From DASXTW01 sp046726275 (GTDB taxonomy: Bacteria; Actinomycetota; UBA4738), in NCBI GenBank assembly GCA_046726275.1, contig JBKPAF010000092.1:1-11919 (forward strand): a DNA stretch of 11,919 bases. Direction: 5' to 3'. A program made the position numbers and the translations under genes. The notes beneath the pieces are model-generated. The model had not been told where the DNA came from. It made no database searches and saw only the letters and a list, made by a program, of their open reading frames with translations. Positions 5,600 through 10,531 of this stretch are shown here, in pieces (the first letter of the stretch is position 1; each line of letters starts with the position of its first letter).

Positions 5600-5631
5600 A
5601 TTCGAGCAACATTCGAGCAGCACTGAGCAAC
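5600..5631 (+). repeat. 11-base tandem repeat before the monooxygenase-like gene
   Basis: ATTCGAGCAAC (5600-5610), ATTCGAGCAGC (5611-5621) and the weaker ACTGAGCAAC (5622-5631) follow one another and run into the ribosome binding site of the next gene. The first two copies differ at one base. Confidence 0.6.
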
Positions 5632-5643
5632 GAAGGAGCACAC

Positions 5644-5952
5644 ATGAACCAGCACCTACGCGTCGCAACGTATGAGATCACCAAGGGTACCTTCCAGGAA
5701 GTCGCGGACACATCCAAGACGGGGATGCTCCGCAAGTTCCAGGAGCAGCCTGGCTTCATCCGTTTCGGGGTAGCCGACTGTGGCGACAAGACCTGGATGT
5801 CGATCAGCCTTTGGGAGACACACGACCAGGCCAAGGCCGCATCGCCTGTTGCCGACTCATGGGTCAAGGAGAACCTGAGTGACCGTGTCGCGCTGCGGTC
5901 CAACTACGTCGGCGACCTGGCGTTCTTCCAGCCAGAGCGGGTGACCGTCTAG
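5644..5952 (+). CDS. Antibiotic biosynthesis monooxygenase (ABM)-like protein
   Basis: A 102-residue protein that looks like one dimeric alpha/beta-barrel (ferredoxin-like) ABM domain. The family pattern is present: strand L-R-V-A-T-Y-E-I, helix E-V-A-D-T-S-K-T-G-M-L-R-K-F-Q-E, the hallmark Q-P-G-F-I-R-F-G-V, strand T-W-M-S-I-S-L-W-E-T, then a second helix H-D-Q-A-K-A-A-S-P-V-A-D-S-W-V-K-E-N-L and the closing strand N-Y-V-G-D-L-A-F-F. Members include quinone-forming monooxygenases, haem-degrading enzymes and many proteins with no known reaction, so the family name should not be read as antibiotic production. The start at ATG 5644 is set by AAGGAG (5633-5638), five bases ahead. It lies about 200 bases downstream of promoter/leader A and ends before a strong hairpin, so it is probably a single-gene unit. 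Confidence 0.75.
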   Translation: MNQHLRVATYEITKGTFQEVADTSKTGMLRKFQEQPGFIRFGVADCGDKTWMSISLWETHDQAKAASPVADSWVKENLSDRVALRSNYVGDLAFFQPERVTV

Positions 5953-6010
5953 CCAGGCCGTCGTCAGCTCGGATCGCCCGACGGGCGCGGCCCGAGCGCG
6001 CGGATCCGAT

Positions 6011-6040
6011 GAAGGGAGTCCACTTCGGTGGGCTCCCTTC
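6011..6040 (+). terminator. Strong hairpin terminator after the ABM-like gene
   Basis: GAAGGGAGTCCAC and GTGGGCTCCCTTC pair over 13 positions (one T:G wobble) around a TTCG tetraloop, 58 bases after the stop. The sequence after it (TCATTCC) is only weakly T-rich. This is the clearest intrinsic terminator in the window and separates the ABM-like unit from the T-box-like region. Confidence 0.75.
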
Positions 6041-6092
6041 TCATTCCTACGGCCCGTTTGGGTTGAGGCCTCGGCGTCGAGCCAAGCTCGAG

Positions 6093-6101
6093 TGTTAGAC
6101 T
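6093..6101 (+). promoter_or_regulatory. Possible extended -10 before the T-box-like element
   Basis: TGTTAGACT fits TGnTAnnnT; no -35 is evident. Transcription from here would begin near 6108, leaving only about 40 bases before the T-box-like motif, too short for a standard Stem I. A 7-bp hairpin CTGCCTG/CAGGCAG overlaps it (6100-6118). Confidence 0.3.
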
Positions 6102-6148
6102 GCCTGTTGAGCAGGCAGAAAGTCCTGCGGTTCGCGAAGAGCGATCGA

Positions 6149-6177
6149 CGGGTGGCACCGCGCTCCCGATGTGTCCC
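6149..6177 (+). promoter_or_regulatory. T-box-like antiterminator/antisequestrator element
   Basis: CGGGTGGCACCGCG (6149-6162) matches the T-box consensus AGGGUGGNACCGCG at every position but the first. It folds as the element should: GGG (6150-6152) pairs with CCC (6175-6177), the 7-base bulge TGGCACC (6153-6159) stays open, and GCGC (6160-6163) pairs with GTGT (6171-6174, two wobbles). In T-box RNAs this bulge binds the NCCA end of uncharged tRNA; TGGC would fit a tRNA with discriminator G. I cannot identify Stem I or a specifier codon upstream, and no tRNA synthetase or amino-acid gene follows. It may be an ultrashort or partial T-box, or a chance match. Confidence 0.42.
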
Positions 6178-6215
6178 TCACTCCCACGAATCGAGCCGAC
6201 ACATTGGAGCGTCCA

Positions 6216-6404
6216 GTGGAACGGTACCCACAGCCACCCCAGGCCACCGGGAGAACGGTCGCCGATCGCCTCGATCTATCCTCGCTCAACATCTCGGCGG
6301 TGTCCGTCCGTAACCTGGACGCAGCCTCGCTGAACATCTCAGCACGCTCCGTCGGCACACCACGCCGGTTGCACCTCGTTCGCCGCGGGCGACCAGATGA
6401 GTAA
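6216..6404 (+). CDS. Small repeat-containing protein (62 aa), unknown function
   Basis: I do not recognise this gene. GTG 6216 has GGAG (6206-6209) six bases upstream and gives 62 residues. An in-frame GTG at 6171 would lie inside the T-box-like helix and has no ribosome binding site, so I prefer 6216. Residues 19-48 are two 15-residue repeats, L-D-L-S-S-L-N-I-S-A-V-S-V-R-N and L-D-A-A-S-L-N-I-S-A-R-S-V-G-T, with 10 of 15 positions identical; alternating small and hydrophobic residues suggest short beta strands. The C-terminus (P-R-R-L-H-L-V-R-R-G-R-P-D-E) is strongly basic. The stop overlaps the next gene's ATG by eight bases, supporting a translated, coupled pair. The CTCC at 6181-6184 could pair with and mask its GGAG, which would fit control by the element upstream. 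Coding status is likely but not certain. Confidence 0.5.
   Translation: MERYPQPPQATGRTVADRLDLSSLNISAVSVRNLDAASLNISARSVGTPRRLHLVRRGRPDE
6270..6359 (+). repeat. Two 45-base tandem repeats inside the small gene
   Basis: Units 6270-6314 and 6315-6359 each encode 15 residues with the shared core S-L-N-I-S-A-x-S-V. The best-conserved DNA is TCGCTSAACATCTCRGC in both units. The period is an exact multiple of three, as expected for a repeat kept in frame. Confidence 0.6.
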
Positions 6405-6591
6405 CGGGGCTGCGGGAAGAGCGAACGAGCACCGAATCGTGACGATGAGTGGCTCCCCTGTTCAGACGTTCCCTCCCGGCAGGGTCTGTTCCGGTGAAGG
6501 ATGCGTCACCGTGTTGTCGATCTATAACGCGACCGAGTTCTGCTCGCTGCACACGCAACTTGTCAAGTCGGTTGTCAAGCACGACCTGTGA
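6397..6591 (+). CDS. Small CCCH zinc-binding protein (64 aa)
   Basis: A 64-residue protein with Cys31-x4-Cys36-x12-Cys49-x2-His52 in the context V-C-S-G-E-G-C-V-T-V-L-S-I-Y-N-A-T-E-F-C-S-L-H. The 'C..x.GC.T.LS.YN....C..H' pattern is one I know from small actinobacterial proteins and from the ends of larger regulators; it is most likely a single zinc site. Function of such proteins is not established. ATG 6397 overlaps the preceding stop (ATGAGTAA), which suggests translational coupling, and has no ribosome binding site of its own. ATG 6445 would give a 48-residue form that still holds the whole motif. It is followed by a hairpin, 8-bp TTCTCTGT/ACAGAGAA (6598-6605 with 6623-6630), that may end the transcript and that runs into promoter B. 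Confidence 0.65.
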   Translation: MSNGAAGRANEHRIVTMSGSPVQTFPPGRVCSGEGCVTVLSIYNATEFCSLHTQLVKSVVKHDL

Positions 6592-6597
6592 TCTGAA

Positions 6598-6630
6598 TTC
6601 TCTGTTTCTCTCGGAAATCGCGACAGAGAA
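6598..6630 (+). terminator. Long-loop hairpin after the CCCH protein gene
   Basis: TTCTCTGT (6598-6605) and ACAGAGAA (6623-6630) pair over 8 bp with a 17-base loop, beginning seven bases after the stop codon. The stem is A/T-rich for this genome and the 3' arm overlaps the -35 of promoter B, the same arrangement as the hairpin at 5380-5401 and promoter A. Confidence 0.35.
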
Positions 6631-6649
6631 GTTCGAGCCTGCGCATACT
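6620..6649 (+). promoter_or_regulatory. Promoter of conserved leader block, copy B
   Basis: GCGACA (6620-6625) and CATACT (6644-6649) are 18 bases apart, exactly as in copy A. TCGAGCCTGCGCATACTG (6633-6650) differs from the copy A block at one of 18 bases. Expected start near 6656. Confidence 0.5.
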
Positions 6650-6655
6650 GAAGGT

Positions 6656-6728
6656 AGGAAGTGACCCGCTAGTGACGGGAGAGGTTTACGGGATCGCCTC
6701 TGCGGATCTCATCTCACTAGCGAAGGGG
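6656..6728 (+). ncRNA. Conserved structured 5' leader, copy B, of the DUF4234 gene
   Basis: A closing stem of nine perfect pairs joins CGCTAGTGA (6667-6675) to TCACTAGCG (6714-6722). Inside it AGAGG (6680-6684) pairs with CCTCT (6697-6701), and the loop carries TTTACGGGATCG. The blocks GACGGGAGA (6674-6682), TACGGGATCGCCTC (6687-6700) and AGCGAAGG (6719-6726) are shared with copy A. The ribosome binding site AAGGGG (6723-6728) begins on the base after the closing stem, so folding could gate translation of the next gene. No known riboswitch class fits. Confidence 0.5.
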
Positions 6729-6733
6729 TCGAA

Positions 6734-7168
6734 ATGGCCGAAACGGTGACCATCCAAGGTCAGCAGTACCTGAAGCGCGATCCGCTCGGAGTTCTCGGGC
6801 TCTCTTTCATCACCCTCGGGGTCTATTTCCTCATTTGGTATTACAAGGTCAACGACGAGCTTCGGCGAGTTCAGCACGATCAGACGATCAGCCCGATGCG
6901 CTCACTCATGGCCATGGTGTTCGGCTGGCTGATCATCGTGCCGCCGTTCATCGCCATGTACAACACGGCGAAGCACGTCGAGGCCATGGAGTCGCGCGTC
7001 GGCGTCACCCAGACGGTGGAGCCGACCATAGCTCTAGTGCTGATGTTCCTGTTCTCGCTGGGAAACGGGGCGTACCTCCAGTATCACCTGAACCGCGGCT
7101 GGGACGCCGCCGCGGGCAGAATGGCGGTTCCCGCCACATCGCCGGCCGCCCCACTCGTCAACGCCTAG
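6734..7168 (+). CDS. DUF4234 membrane protein
   Basis: A 144-residue protein matching DUF4234: K-R-D-P-L-G-V-L-G-L-S-F-I-T-L-G-V-Y-F-L-I-W-Y-Y-K-V-N-D-E-L is the family signature. Three hydrophobic segments are visible, about 18-37, 58-76 and 97-115. They are separated by a charged loop (E-L-R-R-V-Q-H-D-Q) and an amphipathic stretch (N-T-A-K-H-V-E-A-M-E-S-R), and the chain ends in a polar alanine/proline tail. The protein is therefore integral to the cytoplasmic membrane; no function is known for the family. ATG 6734 has AAGGGG five bases upstream, which fixes the start. It is the only gene directly joined to leader B, which makes it the natural target of whatever that leader senses. A strong hairpin follows at 7184. 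Confidence 0.82.
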   Translation: MAETVTIQGQQYLKRDPLGVLGLSFITLGVYFLIWYYKVNDELRRVQHDQTISPMRSLMAMVFGWLIIVPPFIAMYNTAKHVEAMESRVGVTQTVEPTIALVLMFLFSLGNGAYLQYHLNRGWDAAAGRMAVPATSPAAPLVNA

Positions 7169-7183
7169 TACCCGTCGCATGCA

Positions 7184-7216
7184 GCCGGTTCTTGGGGTAC
7201 ACCCTCAAGGACCGGC
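7184..7216 (+). terminator. Hairpin terminator after the DUF4234 gene
   Basis: GCCGGTTCTTGGGG (7184-7197) pairs with CCTCAAGGACCGGC (7203-7216) over 14 positions with two G:T wobbles and a 5-base loop, 15 bases after the stop. No T-tract follows, as is common in GC-rich genomes. The rest of 7217-7363 holds only the leader of the CBS gene; I see no further gene. Confidence 0.7.
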
Positions 7217-7363
7217 GCGGCGGTTCCTCATGCGGGGGCCACGGGGCTGACCACCAAAAGCTTGCTGCGCCCGGTTTGGGGCTGCCCGGCTGCGGGGCAC
7301 ACTCAGAGCAAGAGATCTCGGCTGCTGAGAGCGCACCTTGTCGACAAGCAAAGGAGGCTCATC

Positions 7364-7786
7364 GTGACGAAGAAGATCAGAGACGTGATGACGGCGGATC
7401 CGGTTTCTCTCCCGACAAGTGCCAGCCTGGTCGACGCCGCCAGGGCCATGCGAGAGTCCGACATCGGCGACGTCATCGTCCTCGACGACGACGCAAAGGT
7501 ATGCGGCATCGTGACCGATCGCGACATCGTGGTCCGGGCGCTGGCGGATGGGCGAGAGGCCAGCGCCACGACGCTCGCCGACATCTGCACGCGCGACTTG
7601 GAAACTCTGTCGCCTGAGGACTCGGCGTCCGACGCTGTACGGCTAATGAGTAGTAAGGCGATCCGTCGAGTGCCGGTGGTCGAGGACGGCAAGCCGGTGG
7701 GTATCGTGTCCATCGGTGACCTGGCCATCGAGCAGGACCCGGACTCGGCCCTGGCCGACATCAGCGAGGCCAAGCCCAACCGCTAG
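7364..7786 (+). CDS. Stand-alone CBS-domain pair protein
   Basis: A 140-residue protein made of two CBS motifs (a Bateman module). The first spans about 5-62 (I-R-D-V-M-T-A-D-P-V, A-R-A-M-R-E-S-D-I-G-D-V-I-V-L-D-D-D, C-G-I-V-T-D-R-D-I-V). The second spans about 70-125 (L-A-D-I-C-T-R-D-L-E-T-L-S-P-E-D, A-V-R-L-M-S-S-K-A-I-R-R-V-P-V-V-E-D-G-K-P-V-G-I-V-S-I-G-D-L-A). Such modules usually bind AMP, ATP, SAM or related nucleotides and control a partner; the T-D-R-D and S-I-G-D ends are the usual ribose/phosphate contacts. Here no effector domain is attached, so a partner elsewhere is likely. The start is GTG 7364, six bases after AAGGAGG (7351-7357); the frame is open further upstream but has no homology there. 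Its TAG interlocks with the stop of the converging gene. Confidence 0.88.
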   Translation: MTKKIRDVMTADPVSLPTSASLVDAARAMRESDIGDVIVLDDDAKVCGIVTDRDIVVRALADGREASATTLADICTRDLETLSPEDSASDAVRLMSSKAIRRVPVVEDGKPVGIVSIGDLAIEQDPDSALADISEAKPNR

Positions 7787-10524
7787 CCGGCGGCGTTCGT
7801 TTCCGCGAGTAGCCGAGCCGCTCCCAGTCGCTCGAAGATCTCCCTGGCCTTGGACAGCGCCGGCTCGCCCTGGTCGCTCGTTCCCGAGGCGAGCATCGTC
7901 CGGCCGGCGCCCAGCAGTGCCCACCCCTCCTCCAGGTCGAATCCGTATTCGCGCCAACGATCGACCGCTTCCAGGTACAGCCGCGACGCATCCTCCAGCT
8001 CGCCTCGTGCCTCGGCCAATACGGCCTGGCCGGTGAGCACGCTGGTCCGCTCCCGCAGGTTGTGAGGATGCACGCCCTCAAGGAGAAGCTCGCCCAGGTC
8101 TGGCCGCCCCGCCCTGACCGCGACCCGGACCATCGCCTGGAGGAACAGCATCCGGGTCCAGTCGGCCGTTCGTTCGCCCACCCGCCGGAGCTCCTCGACC
8201 AGTGAAATGGTTCCATCCGAGTCCCCTTCCGCGTCCCGCACCATCGCCGCGACGGCCAGGGCCGGCACCAGGACCTGCGGATCCGCGATCTCCCTGGCCC
8301 GAGGCAGGAACTCTTCCACGAGAGCACCGGCCAGATCGAGCTCTCCTCGATAGGCGCGTACCTCCGCCTCACACAGCAGGGCTCCGACCACGAACTGGCT
8401 CTGTCCCCGCTCGTGCTCCCACCTGACGACCTCCCGGACGGTTGAGATCAGCTCGTCCCACCGTCCCAGCTCGAACAGCACGCCACACGACCACGCCTTC
8501 GTCCACATCCCCAGAAGTGAGATCCCCCGGCGCTCGGCGAGCTTGATGGCCGATCGATACAGCTCCAGCGCCTTGGCCGGGCCCTCAACCGGGGTGAGGA
8601 ACGTTCCCAGATTGATGTAAGCGCGCACACTCTCCTGCCCCAGCCCCAGCCCGAGCGCCGTCCTGAGCCCTTCTCGGAGATCCTCCAGCCCGTCCCAATC
8701 ACCGATGTCACACCGAGCCATCCCACGGATCTCCCGAACGCGGGCCATGACCTCCTTCATCGCCAGCGGAGTTGCGACGCTGAGCGCCTTCTCGCACCAG
8801 GCCAGCGCCTCGCGAGACCGGCCGCTGAAGAAGACGTCCCCCGCCATCTGCGTGTACGCCGACGCCAGCTCGGGGCCGGGCGGCTGCGCCTCGAGGAGTG
8901 TCACGGCCTCGGCCAGGACATCACGCGAGGGACCCGTCAACCCCTGATTCCATTGCGTGTAGGCCAGGTCGAGCATCATCTTGGCCGCCCTGGCCGATTC
9001 TCCAGCCGAACGTAGGATGCCGATCGCCTGCTCGTAGTCGGCGACCGCCTGCTTGAAGTGACCCAGCAGGTAGCTCGCCTCGGCGGCTCGGGCCAGTACC
9101 GCCGGGACCTCGGGCCGATCGACTGGGAGGAGCTCGAGCGCGCGGCGGAAGTTCGCTCCTGCCTTAGCCATGTCGAACTGGATGGCCTGCTCGCCGGAGG
9201 CCACCAGATTGCTGATCGCGTGGTCCTCCAGCTCACGGATGACGTCAGAACCGACGGTTCCCGCGGCTCGGGCGTCCTCCACGGCGCGCAGATAGTGCCA
9301 GGCCAGGTTCTCGGCTTGGTCGGCCGCCCGATCGCTCCCCCGCTCCTCGAGCCATCGACCGGCGATCCGATGCTTCGACCATCGGGCCTCCACAGGGACC
9401 CCGGCATAGGCGACATCGCGGACCAGGGCATGCCAGAACGAATACTCGACCTCGTCGCGGATCGACGACGCTCGGGCCGGTCGGATGAAGTCCATCCGCA
9501 CGAGCTGATGGAGGTGGTCCACGATGTCGTCGTCGTCCCCCACCGTCGCCACGGCGTCCGCCCAGAACACCCGCCCGATGACCGCGGCGTCTTGAAGCAC
9601 CAACCGGCGCCGGTAGGGAAGGCTGGCCAGTCGCGAGGAGATGAGGGACCGGATCGATCCGGGCACCGGCGCATCCGGGTCGATGGCCGTCACCCCCTGC
9701 TCGGCGAGCATGCGCACGAACTGCTCGGCGAAGTGGGGATTGCCTCCCGACCGCTCGATCAGCATGGCCCGGGTCTCCGGCGAAAGCTCAGCGCCAACCA
9801 TCAGCGCATCGATGAGCCTCGCCGTCCCGGCCTCGCCCAGCGGCGACAGCACGATCGTGGTCGAGCTCCTCTTCCCGCCGCCCCAGGCCGGATGTCGCTC
9901 GTAGAACTCTTGATCCGAGGTCGCCAGGACTAGGATGGGAACCCCAGTCGTCCAGTCCACCAGGTATTCCAGGAACTCGAGAAGAGCGACGTCTGCCCAG
10001 TGCAGGTCGTCGAACGCGAGCACGAGAGGACGCTGGGCGGCCAGGTGTTCAAAGAACGCCCTCCACGCGGCGAACCACTCGCCGCGCTCGACCCCCGGCT
10101 CCAGGCGGACCTCCGTCCCTCCCACCAGAGGAGCCAGGCGGGAGACGAGCCAGTCCGCCTCGCCCTTGTCGTGGGCGATGGAGGCAACGGCCTCGGCGAG
10201 CTTGCGATCTGCCTCATCCGGGCCGTCGGAGTCCTGGATGCCGATCCGCGCCTTGATCATGGAGCCGAGGGCCCAGAAGGCCAGGCCGTAGGGAAGGCAC
10301 CGCCCGAGCATGGATTCGATGGGATCGGCGTCCGCCTCGGCCCATCGGAGAAACTGCCCGACCAGGCGGGTCTTCCCGAGACCCTGCTCCCCCGTGACGG
10401 TCACCAGCTCCGCAGAGCCCTGCCGCACTGCTCTTCGGAAGATCTGCTGCACCATCTCCAGCTCTTCGTCGCGGCCGAAGAGCGGGGCCTCCTCGACGAG
10501 GATGGCGGCGTCGTGGCTCGTCAC
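7783..10524 (-). CDS. AAA/STAND ATPase with TPR-like repeats, cyclase-family homologue without cyclase domain
   Basis: A 913-residue protein. Residues 13-350 are a STAND/AAA NTPase of the kind found in class III adenylate cyclase-ATPase-TPR and related regulators. It begins P-L-F-G-R-D-E-E-L, then Walker A G-E-Q-G-L-G-K-T (45-52), the family motif G-R-C-L-P-Y-G (74-80), Walker B L-V-L-A-F-D-D-L-H-W-A-D (167-178), and later G-G-N-P-H-F-A-E-Q-F-V-R-M-L. The remainder is helical TPR-like repeats (F-R-R-A-L-E-L-L, A-L-A-W-C-E-K-A-L, A-L-E-L-Y-R-S-A-I). No cyclase domain precedes it and no LuxR-type HTH follows, so it can bind and hydrolyse nucleotide and dock partners but shows no output domain. 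The start is GTG 10524, 7 bases after the upstream gene's stop with GAGG ahead; the open frame continues to 10677 only as a shadow. Likely one operon with the next gene upstream. Confidence 0.85.
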   Translation of the reverse strand: MTSHDAAILVEEAPLFGRDEELEMVQQIFRRAVRQGSAELVTVTGEQGLGKTRLVGQFLRWAEADADPIESMLGRCLPYGLAFWALGSMIKARIGIQDSDGPDEADRKLAEAVASIAHDKGEADWLVSRLAPLVGGTEVRLEPGVERGEWFAAWRAFFEHLAAQRPLVLAFDDLHWADVALLEFLEYLVDWTTGVPILVLATSDQEFYERHPAWGGGKRSSTTIVLSPLGEAGTARLIDALMVGAELSPETRAMLIERSGGNPHFAEQFVRMLAEQGVTAIDPDAPVPGSIRSLISSRLASLPYRRRLVLQDAAVIGRVFWADAVATVGDDDDIVDHLHQLVRMDFIRPARASSIRDEVEYSFWHALVRDVAYAGVPVEARWSKHRIAGRWLEERGSDRAADQAENLAWHYLRAVEDARAAGTVGSDVIRELEDHAISNLVASGEQAIQFDMAKAGANFRRALELLPVDRPEVPAVLARAAEASYLLGHFKQAVADYEQAIGILRSAGESARAAKMMLDLAYTQWNQGLTGPSRDVLAEAVTLLEAQPPGPELASAYTQMAGDVFFSGRSREALAWCEKALSVATPLAMKEVMARVREIRGMARCDIGDWDGLEDLREGLRTALGLGLGQESVRAYINLGTFLTPVEGPAKALELYRSAIKLAERRGISLLGMWTKAWSCGVLFELGRWDELISTVREVVRWEHERGQSQFVVGALLCEAEVRAYRGELDLAGALVEEFLPRAREIADPQVLVPALAVAAMVRDAEGDSDGTISLVEELRRVGERTADWTRMLFLQAMVRVAVRAGRPDLGELLLEGVHPHNLRERTSVLTGQAVLAEARGELEDASRLYLEAVDRWREYGFDLEEGWALLGAGRTMLASGTSDQGEPALSKAREIFERLGAARLLAETNAAG

Positions 10525-10531
10525 GGGGTCC

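Noticed and set aside
6674..6726. Glycine riboswitch reading of GGGAGAGG and CGAAGGGG in leader B
   Set aside because: The words resemble parts of the glycine aptamer, but order, spacing and the remaining conserved core are absent.
5436..6728. mini-ykkC (guanidine-II) riboswitch reading of the leader copies
   Set aside because: Each copy has two ACGG motifs, as that class does, but neither is closed directly by a stem, so the required ACGR-loop hairpins do not form.
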